NCBI GenBank assembly: GCA_002355455.1
Contig: AP017375.1
Coordinates: forward strand, 806,001-870,000
DNA from: Stanieria sp. NIES-3757
Lineage (GTDB): Bacteria > Cyanobacteriota > Cyanobacteriia > Cyanobacteriales > Xenococcaceae
Reading direction: 5' to 3'
DNA length: 64,000 nt
The notes beneath the pieces are model-generated. The model was given only the letters and a program-made list of their open reading frames with translations. It had not been told where the DNA came from and did not search any database. Below, piece after piece: positions 47,244-55,073 of the stretch. The translations under genes were made by a program, and so were the position numbers. Position 1 is the first letter of the stretch. Every line of letters starts with the position of its first letter.

Positions 47244-48122
47244 TTATTCGCTATCAATTTGCTTGATAATCGCAGCAGCTTTTTCACATAAAAGCTCGTG
47301 ACAATGACCATTAGTTGCTATGAGACAACCCCATTTTTTCACATCGCCTTGGTTGTAATAAACGGGTTCACCAGTTTCATAGGTAAACTTGCCACCAGCT
47401 TCGGTAAGAATCAATTCTGGTGCAGCAAAATCCCAATCTTTAGCAGCAGACTTGCCAGACAGGGAGATATAAACATCAGATTCTTGTTCGAGAATGGTGG
47501 AGATTTTACCGCCGACACTACCCATGTATTTTTTACCTTTTAGAGGTAAGGCATCGATTAATTTTTGAAAACGTTCGTCACGATGAGAACGACTAACGAT
47601 TAAATATAACTCTTCGGGGGTAGAGCGATCGCTTACTTTAATCGGAGTAATTTGACCATCGCGAGTTTCGACAAAAGTACCATTATTTTTAGAAGCATAA
47701 TATAATTTTCCTGCTTCGGGTATTGCCACAATCGCAATGACTGGACGACCTTGATAAGCTAAAGCAATATGTAAGCAATATTCTCCAGTTTTATCGATAA
47801 AGTCTCTGGTGCCATCGAGAGGATCGATAATCCAAACCCAATCATTAGCTATAGGTTCGGCTTTTTTAACATCAAAAGTTTCTTCAGAAAGATAGCCAAA
47901 CTCTTCTGTTCCTAATTCGGCTTGTAATTTGTTTAAAATGTAGTGATTGGCTTCTAAATCAGCAGTAGTTACTGGGCCGTCTTTTTTGTCTTCGTTAACA
48001 TCAAGTTGGTCTTCTTTATCACCGCCATGATAATAGGAACTGAGAATATCAGCAGCACCCCAGCCTACGGAACGAGCTAGTTTAAGGATTTCTGCTAGCT
48101 TTTCGGATTGGTTGATGTTCAA
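47244..48122 (-). CDS. cysQ: 3'(2'),5'-bisphosphate nucleotidase CysQ (inositol monophosphatase family)
   Basis: 292 residues from a TTG start with AAGGGG seven bases upstream; no ATG is available. Metal-site motifs are clear: GPVTTADLEANHYI, WIIDPLDGTRDFI (Asp-Pro-Leu-Asp-Gly-Thr), and WDFAAPELILTEAGG. The enzyme removes 3'-phosphoadenosine 5'-phosphate left from sulfate activation; some homologues also act on inositol phosphates. It stands alone. A decayed copy of its last 20 codons lies 450 bases further downstream. Confidence 0.87.
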   Translation of the reverse strand: MNINQSEKLAEILKLARSVGWGAADILSSYYHGGDKEDQLDVNEDKKDGPVTTADLEANHYILNKLQAELGTEEFGYLSEETFDVKKAEPIANDWVWIIDPLDGTRDFIDKTGEYCLHIALAYQGRPVIAIVAIPEAGKLYYASKNNGTFVETRDGQITPIKVSDRSTPEELYLIVSRSHRDERFQKLIDALPLKGKKYMGSVGGKISTILEQESDVYISLSGKSAAKDWDFAAPELILTEAGGKFTYETGEPVYYNQGDVKKWGCLIATNGHCHELLCEKAAAIIKQIDSE

Positions 48123-48351
48123 AACGTTCCCCTTGTAAGATTCAATATAGTTGACAGGAATTATGACCCCATTGTAGGCTCAACTGCAAGTTATTACAGT
48201 ACAGTTCAAAGTTCAAAATCCATTTTTAATTTGCGTTGTTGCTGATGAGCAAGTATGAAAGTGAGAGTAATACGGTTTGTAGCTTTTAAGAACTTATTCT
48301 GATTTCCGTTGATTTATTTTTCATACCCACCATGAGGCAATGCTAGATAAC

Positions 48352-49554
48352 TTAAGAAGATAACCATTGCAGATGTGCTGGTAATAACTTAGCTAGGTCA
48401 TATTTTTCTAAAATAGTTTCTCTGGCTTTGATTCTCACTTGTGCCATTCGATCTCGATGATCGAGAACTTCTTCAACTCGATTAGCAATAGCGTCAGGAG
48501 AGAAAAAATCTACCAATAAACCATTAACTCCATCTTTAATCACTTCTGTGACTGGTGCAGTATTGGAAGCAACTACTAAACATCCTGTAGCTAAAGCTTC
48601 TAACATCGACCAAGATAAGACAAAAGGACGAGTTAAATAAATATGCACCGAGGATGCTTGCAATACCTGAAGATATTCTTCATAGGGAATTAGATTGGTA
48701 AAATGTACTCGATTTAGATCGAGGGGAAATTTTGCTAGCATCTCTTCTTTGTAAGTTTTACCATTAGGAAGGGTTCTTCCGTAAGCTACTCGATCATTTC
48801 CGACAATTACAAAATGACACTGGGGTCTTCTTTGTTGCAAGATCGAAATAGTTTCAATTAATTGGGGAAAACCCCGATAAGGTTCCATCCCTCTAGCTAC
48901 ATAGGTGACAACTTCGTCTACAGTTGATAAATCTAAATTGATTCGGGGTAAAACTAATTTGGCATCGGGTTGGGGTTGGAAATAATTAGTGTTAATACCG
49001 TCATGCAAAACTTTAATTTTTTGGTGAAATTCGGTCGGAAATTGTTTTCTTTGCCAATAAGTTGGAGACAAACCGCGATCGCAACTAACTAAATCAATTA
49101 AAATTGGTGCGTTTTTAACTCTTATTCTGGCTTCATCATCAGCGTTAAGGGGTTCACTAGGATCGAAATCTGCATCCGAACCATGAGCATTATAAAACCA
49201 TTCAAAATAACAAATAAAAGTGCTTTTAGGAAAAATATCTTTAACAAATAAAGTAGGACCCCAACCAGAATGACCATAGACTAAATCGGGAACAAAACCT
49301 TGCTCTTTTAAGTTTTGTGCTAATCGATAAACGGCTTGACCTTCTAAAACTGCATTTTCTAACGGTCGGACATAATGATGAGTTTCTGCTCTTGCTGTAC
49401 GAGATTTTTCATAAATTGCTTTATAAACTCCAGCAATTTGTCCTTCACGGCGATTTGTTCCAAACACAACTTGATTATTTTTATCTTGCGCTAAAGCAGC
49501 AGCTAAATGACGAAACTGAGCAGGAAAATTAGGATGTAAAAATAAAATTTTCAT
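48352..49554 (-). CDS. Glycosyltransferase family 4 protein
   Basis: 400 residues with GT-B fold. N-terminus KILFLHPNFPAQFRHLAAAL; the C-terminal domain has VTYVARGMEPYRGFPQLIET, VHIYLTRPFVLSWSMLEALA (the acidic EX7E-like region) and NTAPVTEVIKDGVNGLLVDF. It transfers a hexose from a nucleotide sugar, probably to an exopolysaccharide or lipid. There is no signal peptide. It is flanked by unrelated genes, so the acceptor cannot be inferred. Confidence 0.86.
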   Translation of the reverse strand: MKILFLHPNFPAQFRHLAAALAQDKNNQVVFGTNRREGQIAGVYKAIYEKSRTARAETHHYVRPLENAVLEGQAVYRLAQNLKEQGFVPDLVYGHSGWGPTLFVKDIFPKSTFICYFEWFYNAHGSDADFDPSEPLNADDEARIRVKNAPILIDLVSCDRGLSPTYWQRKQFPTEFHQKIKVLHDGINTNYFQPQPDAKLVLPRINLDLSTVDEVVTYVARGMEPYRGFPQLIETISILQQRRPQCHFVIVGNDRVAYGRTLPNGKTYKEEMLAKFPLDLNRVHFTNLIPYEEYLQVLQASSVHIYLTRPFVLSWSMLEALATGCLVVASNTAPVTEVIKDGVNGLLVDFFSPDAIANRVEEVLDHRDRMAQVRIKARETILEKYDLAKLLPAHLQWLSS

Positions 49555-49821
49555 GATTATTTACAAATATTTTTTATTCTTTGAGCGAAATAATTTTTGG
49601 CAATTATTAGTTAATTTTTAGCTAGATTTGCAATTAAGTTATGATTATATTTTTTTCTAAAATTATCTTTAATAAATGTAACCAAAAAATGTTATTTAAA
49701 CAACATTGAACTCACAATTTAGGACTTTTTAAACTAGAAAAAATAGCAAGTAAGATAACGCAGGTGGGTAATAAATACTAAGATGATAAATCAGACAGTT
49801 TGATTTAATTTAAAATTACTT

Positions 49822-50424
49822 ATGAGTTCCTTACGCGATCGCTTTAATCAATTTGCTGGTAAAACTCGTTTTGTGGTCTGTCGGATTTTTATTCATCTAG
49901 CTGGTGAAGAAGTAGCACTTTTACTCGGGGTTCTCAATCGTGCTGCTAGAGACGCTGTAGATGCAGAAGGAGATTTAGAAGTTTTAGGCGAAAGATTGGT
50001 AGATATTTGTCAAAATCTTCTGCAAATGAGTACTTATTGGCAATCTGCTGCAAATGAAGGTAATGTTTTTTGGGATGAAGGAGAAGCAGGAGATTATGTT
50101 AATGAACTGTTTACCGATTCTGCCCAAAGATATCTCTCTCAACCCGATTTACATCAACCTCTAGCTGAAGATGAACTTTTAGCTTTACCCGTTACTAAGA
50201 ATTTAGTTGTCATGATTGGAATTGCTTGTGAAGGAGAAGTACCAGATTTAGAAACGGATCTTGCTTATTTAGATGCTTTAGAAAACGGTCTGAAAACCAT
50301 TATCAATCTTCATTATCAAAACAAACTACGGGCAATTCAAGTGCATTTTTCTCCAGCACAACTAGGAGATCAACTAACAGACGATCAACTGCTGACTAAT
50401 TTTCCCGAACTAATTCCCCTCTAA
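49822..50424 (+). CDS. Conserved cyanobacterial protein of unknown function
   Basis: 200 residues, soluble, acidic. LRDRFNQFAGKTRFVVCRIF, then LLGVLNRAARDAVDAEGDLE and WDEGEAGDYVNELFTDSAQR recall a conserved cyanobacterial family (possibly DUF1517; not certain). The C-terminal half (residues 125-170) reads like a DUF1517-type segment with VTKNLVVMIGIACEGEVPDL. It lies 63 bases before ndhO on the same strand. Role unknown; the link to NDH-1 by position is only a suggestion. Confidence 0.6.
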   Translation: MSSLRDRFNQFAGKTRFVVCRIFIHLAGEEVALLLGVLNRAARDAVDAEGDLEVLGERLVDICQNLLQMSTYWQSAANEGNVFWDEGEAGDYVNELFTDSAQRYLSQPDLHQPLAEDELLALPVTKNLVVMIGIACEGEVPDLETDLAYLDALENGLKTIINLHYQNKLRAIQVHFSPAQLGDQLTDDQLLTNFPELIPL

Positions 50425-50487
50425 GTTGAAGCCAGAAAATATGTCAAAATTTACAACAGAATATAGCTCAACTTTAACAATATAACT

Positions 50488-50706
50488 ATGCCAGGAAAAA
50501 TTAAAAAAGGTGCATTAGTACGTGCGGTCAAAGAAAACTTAGAAAATAGTGTCGAAGCTACTGCAAGCGATCGCCGTTTTCCTTCTTATCTCTTTACCAC
50601 TAAAGGCGAAATTCTAGAAATGAATGATGAATACGCCTTAGTAAAATTCTACGTTCCCACTCCTAATATTTGGCTGCGTCTCGATCAATTAGAACTTGCT
50701 GATTGA
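50488..50706 (+). CDS. ndhO: NAD(P)H-quinone oxidoreductase subunit O
   Basis: 72 residues, the normal size. [20 protein letters not shown], then [17 protein letters not shown] and [20 protein letters not shown] match NdhO of the cyanobacterial NDH-1 complex. This small peripheral subunit sits on the cytoplasmic arm and tunes complex stability and cyclic electron flow around photosystem I. A hairpin terminator follows 62 bases after the stop. Confidence 0.95.
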   Translation: MPGKIKKGALVRAVKENLENSVEATASDRRFPSYLFTTKGEILEMNDEYALVKFYVPTPNIWLRLDQLELAD

Positions 50707-50767
50707 GATCGGATATTTTCTTAAGAAGATATTACTATCAGCAAGACTGTAAAATACCCAAACTTTG

Positions 50768-50803
50768 TAAGGACGATTGTATAGATCGTCTTTGCTCTTT
50801 TTT
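50768..50803 (+). terminator. Rho-independent terminator after ndhO
   Basis: GACGAT - TGTATAG - ATCGTC stem followed by TTTGCTCTTTTTT. Ends the ndhO transcript. Confidence 0.65.
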
Positions 50804-51022
50804 CAAATCGCTCTTACCCAAGTTCCAAAGTTGTCATTCCCTAAAAGCGATCGCGTTAATCGTTGTTTTGCTTGTTTTGGGAGATTTCTGTAATTCCTAT
50901 TCACTCAAACAACCTGAGTTCGGGTTAAGCAGATTGAGGTAAAAGCCAATCTAAACGTAAACTTGGTTTCTTTGGTTGATGACCCTTTGGGTTCGGGCGC
51001 GTTCCCAAGTGCGGGTTTCCTG

Positions 51023-51075
51023 CTAAAAATATTTAAAATTTCGGTAATGATTTTGATGAAAAGCAATTAAAATCG
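51023..51075 (-). pseudogene. IS982 transposase fragment downstream of the IS4 insertion
   Basis: Minus strand, joined to the piece at 52239-52377 across one copy of TTAAAATCG, continues the transposase as ILIAFHQNHYRNFKYF and then a stop. The rejoined reading SEIMTILIAFHQNHYRNFK is a hallmark of IS982 transposases. Confidence 0.75.
51067..51075. repeat. Target-site duplication (left copy) of the IS4 element
   Basis: TTAAAATCG directly left of the IS4 inverted repeat; identical to 52230-52238 on the right. Confidence 0.85.
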
Positions 51076-52229
51076 CTTAGTACAGGACAAAAAACAGATA
51101 AAAAGGTTGAAAGTATTGCAGAAAAAGGGTTTTATGAAAAGTAACCACACTTAATCCATAAACCCCTATGAATCAGGTTAACTTACTTCGACAAACTCTG
51201 AAACCGCTTTTAGGATGGCATGGCGCACGACTAAGTTTCTTGGCATTGTTTATCATTGCCTTACTGAGAGTTAAAACAGTAAATTTGGTAGAGCTAGCTA
51301 CAGTATTTCGCAATCATGCGAAGACGGACTCTAATTTCAAGCGATTACAACGCTTTTTTCGGGATTTTGACTTAGATTATTCGGTAATTGCTCAAGTAAT
51401 AGTTAGAATGATGGATATTCCGCAACCGTGGGTTTTGAGTACAGACCGAACGGAGTGGTCTTTTGGAAAAACTCGCTTCAATATTCTCATGCTAGGAATA
51501 GTACACAACGGCGTTGCATACCCTTTAGTTTGGGAAATGCTCGACAAGAAAGGTAATTCCAACGGTAATGACAGAATGGATTTAGTAGATCGTTTCTATC
51601 AAATCTTCCCTGATGCTCAGATAGCTTATCTGACTGGAGATCGAGAGTTTGTTGGAAAACAATGGTTGACTTACCTTTTAATCGAACCAATTATTTCTTT
51701 TCGATTCAGAATCCGAAAAAGTGATCGCATTTGTGATGGCAAAAAAGCTCTTAGAGCTTCGATTATCTTTGCTAACCTCAAGCCAGGTCAAACGCAGATT
51801 TTATCTGGTCGCCGATGGGTCTGGGGGCGTTCTGTTTATGTTTCTGCTTTACGTCTGGAAGATGGAGAATTACTCATTGTTGTTTCTCCTGACTCCTCTC
51901 AAACAGCCATTTCTGACTACGCCAAGCGATGGGGAATCGAAACCTTATTTGGGATGTTCAAGACTAGGGGATTTTGCCTTGAATCTACTCACTTTACCGA
52001 TTTGGAGAGATTGAGCAAGCTTTTAGCTTTAATGTCTCTAACTTTATGTTGGGCAATTAAAATAGGTGATTGGTTACATCAACATCAACCAATCAAAATT
52101 AAAAAGCATGGCAGATTAACTAAAAGCATTTTTCGTCACGGTCTAGATTATTTACGTTCGATTGTTACCGATTTAGATTTAAAACATGATGATTTTTGCC
52201 ACTCTCTACAATTTTTGTCCTGTACTTAG
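51076..52229 (+). mobile_element. Complete IS4-family insertion sequence, 1154 bases
   Basis: Ends are inverted repeats: CTTAGTACAGGACAAAAA at 51076-51093 and TTTTTGTCCTGTACTTAG at 52212-52229 (one mismatch). It is flanked by a perfect 9-base direct repeat TTAAAATCG (51067-51075 and 52230-52238). One full-length transposase gene fills the interior, its stop codon being part of the right repeat. Intact ends, gene and target duplication mean recent insertion. Confidence 0.88.
51168..52229 (+). CDS. IS4-family transposase
   Basis: 353 residues. DDE residues: Asp in LSTDRTEWSFG, Asp in AYLTGDREFVGKQW, and the YREK signature YAKRWGIETLFGMFK (Tyr-x2-Arg-x3-Glu-x6-Lys), which defines IS4. It cuts and pastes the element through a hairpin intermediate. 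The frame is undamaged and ends FLSCT, with the stop inside the right inverted repeat, so the element is probably active. Confidence 0.93.
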   Translation: MNQVNLLRQTLKPLLGWHGARLSFLALFIIALLRVKTVNLVELATVFRNHAKTDSNFKRLQRFFRDFDLDYSVIAQVIVRMMDIPQPWVLSTDRTEWSFGKTRFNILMLGIVHNGVAYPLVWEMLDKKGNSNGNDRMDLVDRFYQIFPDAQIAYLTGDREFVGKQWLTYLLIEPIISFRFRIRKSDRICDGKKALRASIIFANLKPGQTQILSGRRWVWGRSVYVSALRLEDGELLIVVSPDSSQTAISDYAKRWGIETLFGMFKTRGFCLESTHFTDLERLSKLLALMSLTLCWAIKIGDWLHQHQPIKIKKHGRLTKSIFRHGLDYLRSIVTDLDLKHDDFCHSLQFLSCT

Positions 52230-52377
52230 TTAAAATCGTCATTATCTCGCTTAAACAAAGACTTTTAGCTCTAATTCGTTTAATGCCTTGATGATGTAAC
52301 AATTTTGTTCTCCATTGAGGCTCGAATTCAACACAAAAATCATCCACATCACAAAACAAAGCGTCTAAACTAAACAT
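52230..52377 (-). pseudogene. IS982 transposase N-terminal fragment
   Basis: From ATG 52377 the minus strand reads MFSLDALFCDVDDFCVEFEP, then WRTKLLHHQGIKRI and SLCLSEIMTIL, the start of IS982-family transposases. It breaks at the IS4 insertion; the next codons resume at 51075. Confidence 0.8.
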
Positions 52378-52407
52378 AGGACAGGTTTCTGAAGAAAGTC
52401 GTTATTT

Positions 52408-54024
52408 TCAGCTTACTACCTGTCCTTTTCTTATCCCGAACTCAGGTTTTGTACCTTTTTGAAGAGAGATTTTTTGAGCTACTACTTCGGCTGCTAATCT
52501 TCCTGTTTGGGCTGCACCATTCATAAAGCCATAAAATTCATCGCTGAGATGTTCCCCTGCAAAAACCAAGTTATCAACCACAACATCTTGACGTTCTTCA
52601 GGGTTTTCTGATTCCACATACATAAACGAACTAAATTTGCTGTATTGTCCTGGTTGAAAATTAGTATAACTACCTCGGACAAACGAATCTCGATGCCAGC
52701 TAGTACGAAAAAACTTTCCTGTAGCAGTCGTAATTGCTTGGGGAATAATTTGCTCAAAACGTTGTAAAAATGTTTTTCCTAGGGAAGATAAAGTTTGGGA
52801 AGCTATTGCTGCTACTTCCTTGCCACCGACAAAAAAGGTTAAGGCACTAGTTGGTTGTTCCGTTTGTCGTTGAGTGGCTTCCCATACTTGAGAAAAACCC
52901 AGATCCGACCAAACCGTTTCAGTAAATCCTTGTGGCTGTAACCAAACTCGCTTGCGGAAACCAGCAAAAACTTTTTCATTTCTTCCTAAATCGACTTGCC
53001 CAATAAACTCTTGCAGAGTTGTTGGTAATTCAACCTCAAGTTTAATGTGACGTAAAACGGTAAAAGGAATAGCGATAATCACATAATCTGCTTCAACTAC
53101 TGAAATATCCTGAAAAGTTAACTGATAACCGTTTGCTTGTGCTTTAATTTTGACTAAGTTCTTTTTGGTTTGAATCTGTTCCCCTAATGCTTCTGCTAAA
53201 GCATCAATAATCTTACTATTACCACCTTCAACTTCATAAGTTTCATCACTTGCCCCTAGAATTGTTACTTCTTCCTCTTCAACTGTGGGTAAGTTGTAAA
53301 TCAGTTGCAAAGCTGAAGATCGATCTGGTTCAACACCGTATTCCGTCCGAATCGTATTTTCAATTAAAACGCGAATAAAAGGTTCGGATATTTTGTCAGC
53401 GTGTTGGTCTAAATATTGAGTGACAGAAAGATGATCGATAGCTAGTGCGTATTTTTCAAAATTTTCTTCTAATAAAGCAGCATCAACAGCAATTTGCCTG
53501 GCTAAAGGACGTAATTTTTCCGCTACTTCCGTTTCTGAGTGTAATTTGCCCTCGAAATAATAGCCTTCAGCAGGAAAAGGCATTTTTTCAAGAGCTTGCT
53601 TGCGATTAAACAAATTTAATTCAAACTCCTCAACTAAAGCAAGTAAATCGTCATGATTACGATTAATAAACGAACCACCTAACTCAGTAATTAATCCTGT
53701 TCCCACTGCGCCTGTAACTGAATGAATTCTTCCACCAACGCGAGGTTTTGCTTCATAAACTGTGGCAATTAATCCCACTTTTTTTAATTGATAAGCTGCA
53801 TTCAATCCTGCAATTCCACCACCAATAATGGCAATTTTAGGACTGTTTTGACTCCAAGCTGCTTGGAGATGGGGAATTGTCATCGCTGTAATTGCGCTTC
53901 CACCAGCCAAAGCCGTCATTCTTAAAAAACGTCTTCTTTTTAATTTAGGAAGATAGGAATTATTTAGTTTTTGCGCTTGTAGGAAAGTGCAACAGAATTT
54001 TTGAAACAAGAAACTGTGTGCCAT
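52408..54024 (-). CDS. FAD-dependent amine oxidase, Tat-exported (L-amino-acid oxidase-like)
   Basis: 538 residues. A twin-arginine leader (LKRRRFLRMTALAGGSAITA, about residues 28-47) directs export. The FAD dinucleotide site is IAIIGGGIAGLNAAYQLKK with the GG doublet in RVGGRIHSV; the C-terminal FAD block is LVFAGEHLSDEFYGFMNGAA. It fits the flavin monoamine oxidase / L-amino-acid oxidase family, which deaminates amines or amino acids to give ammonia and H2O2. The last ~14 residues (TKPEFGIRKGQVVS) are encoded by the end of the IS982 remnant, so the native C-terminus has been replaced, without loss of the catalytic blocks. Confidence 0.86.
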   Translation of the reverse strand: MAHSFLFQKFCCTFLQAQKLNNSYLPKLKRRRFLRMTALAGGSAITAMTIPHLQAAWSQNSPKIAIIGGGIAGLNAAYQLKKVGLIATVYEAKPRVGGRIHSVTGAVGTGLITELGGSFINRNHDDLLALVEEFELNLFNRKQALEKMPFPAEGYYFEGKLHSETEVAEKLRPLARQIAVDAALLEENFEKYALAIDHLSVTQYLDQHADKISEPFIRVLIENTIRTEYGVEPDRSSALQLIYNLPTVEEEEVTILGASDETYEVEGGNSKIIDALAEALGEQIQTKKNLVKIKAQANGYQLTFQDISVVEADYVIIAIPFTVLRHIKLEVELPTTLQEFIGQVDLGRNEKVFAGFRKRVWLQPQGFTETVWSDLGFSQVWEATQRQTEQPTSALTFFVGGKEVAAIASQTLSSLGKTFLQRFEQIIPQAITTATGKFFRTSWHRDSFVRGSYTNFQPGQYSKFSSFMYVESENPEERQDVVVDNLVFAGEHLSDEFYGFMNGAAQTGRLAAEVVAQKISLQKGTKPEFGIRKGQVVS

Positions 54025-54081
54025 AAATTCGAGCTAAAATAAACTCATAATGACTATGATTAAATTGATCGGCAAATAATT

Positions 54082-54954
54082 ATGGCTACATTAAAACAAA
54101 GGCGATCGGCAAATGTCGATGGAGATTTTTACGTTGATGCTACTTGCATTGACTGTGATACCTGTCGTTGGCTGGCACCAGAAGTATTTAATCGCCAAGG
54201 AGAACAATCGGCAGTCTATCATCAACCAGAGCAAGCAGAAGAAAGATTCAAAGCGATGCAAGCCTTGCTTTCTTGCCCCACCAGTTCGATTGGTACGGTA
54301 GAAAAACCAAAAGATATTAAAAGCGTACAGGAAAGTTTACCCAGCCTGATCGAAGATAATGTTTATTACTGTGGATATCATTCTGAAGCTTCGTTTGGGG
54401 CAGCTAGCTATCTAATTCAAAGACCAGAAGGTAACATTTTAATTGATTCTCCTCGTTTTGCTCCACCTTTAGTCAAAAAATTAGAAGCGATGGGAGGAGT
54501 TAGATATATGTATTTAACTCATCAAGATGATGTTGCCGATCATCACAAATTTCACGAGCATTTTGGATGTGAGCGCATTCTACATCAAGACGATCTTACT
54601 TCTGACACTAAAGATGTAGAAATTCAACTTTCTGGACTTGAACCGATTGAATTTGCGCCCGATATCTTAATTCTTCCCGTTCCTGGTCATTCTCAAGGGC
54701 ATACTGTTCTGCTTTACCGCAATAAATTTTTGTTTACAGGAGATCATCTAGCTTGGTCGCCTTATCTTAATCATCTTTATGCTTTTCGTCGTTATTGCTG
54801 GTATTCCTGGACAGAACAAATCAAATCAATGGAAAAACTCACTAATTATTCCTTTGAATGGATTTTACCAGGGCATGGTCGTCGCTATCATGGCGATCAA
54901 GAAACAGTTCACGCTCAAATGCAACAATGTGTGGCTTGGATGAAACAGCAATAG
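54082..54954 (+). CDS. Ferredoxin-domain metallo-beta-lactamase-fold protein
   Basis: 290 residues. Residues 1-75 form a small [4Fe-4S]-type domain with CIDCDTC and a later CP (ALLSCPTSSIG). The rest is a metallo-beta-lactamase fold: LTHQDDVADHHKFHEHF, LPVPGHSQGHTVLLY, FTGDHLAW and ILPGHGRRYHG. The first metal motif is HxDDxxDH instead of the common HxHxDH, which is seen in the ferredoxin-fused branch but suggests a changed metal site. A redox-coupled hydrolase or sulfur/nitric-oxide-type chemistry is possible; substrate unknown. It is divergent from the amine oxidase, 57 bases apart. Confidence 0.82.
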   Translation: MATLKQRRSANVDGDFYVDATCIDCDTCRWLAPEVFNRQGEQSAVYHQPEQAEERFKAMQALLSCPTSSIGTVEKPKDIKSVQESLPSLIEDNVYYCGYHSEASFGAASYLIQRPEGNILIDSPRFAPPLVKKLEAMGGVRYMYLTHQDDVADHHKFHEHFGCERILHQDDLTSDTKDVEIQLSGLEPIEFAPDILILPVPGHSQGHTVLLYRNKFLFTGDHLAWSPYLNHLYAFRRYCWYSWTEQIKSMEKLTNYSFEWILPGHGRRYHGDQETVHAQMQQCVAWMKQQ

Positions 54955-54980
54955 GAACAAGGCAGAAGTAAAAAAATTGA

Positions 54981-55015
54981 TAACTGGTAACTGGTAACTG
55001 GTAACTGGTAACTGA
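54981..55015. repeat. Heptamer tandem repeat, TAACTGG five units
   Basis: Four exact copies of TAACTGG followed by TAACTGA, in the gap between the ferredoxin-hydrolase and DUF389 genes; STRR-type. Confidence 0.85.
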
Positions 55016-55073
55016 TATCTGTACTAGGATCAAATCATTAGTAGTAAACTACTAGCGAGGAAATCAAGAGCCA

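Larger units (their letters stand above)
50911..52448. mobile_element. IS982-type element remnant, internally deleted and split by an IS4 element
   Basis: Terminal inverted repeats AACCTGAGTTCGGGTTAAG (50911-50929) and, at 52430-52448, its reverse complement with one mismatch. Removing the nested IS4 copy and one target duplication leaves about 375 bases, far shorter than a full IS982 (about 1 kb). What remains is the transposase N-terminus (from 52377), a break, then a short C-terminal piece near the left end (KKPSLRLDWLLPQSA and stop at 50926-50928). Between them at 50985-51022 lies GC-rich hairpin-forming DNA. No flanking target duplication is seen. Confidence 0.7.

Noticed and set aside
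50703-50942. 79-codon reading frame after ndhO with a hydrophobic segment
   Set aside because: It overlaps the ndhO terminator and ends inside the IS982 inverted repeat; no ribosome site at its start. At most a fragment of a signal peptide, not a supportable gene.
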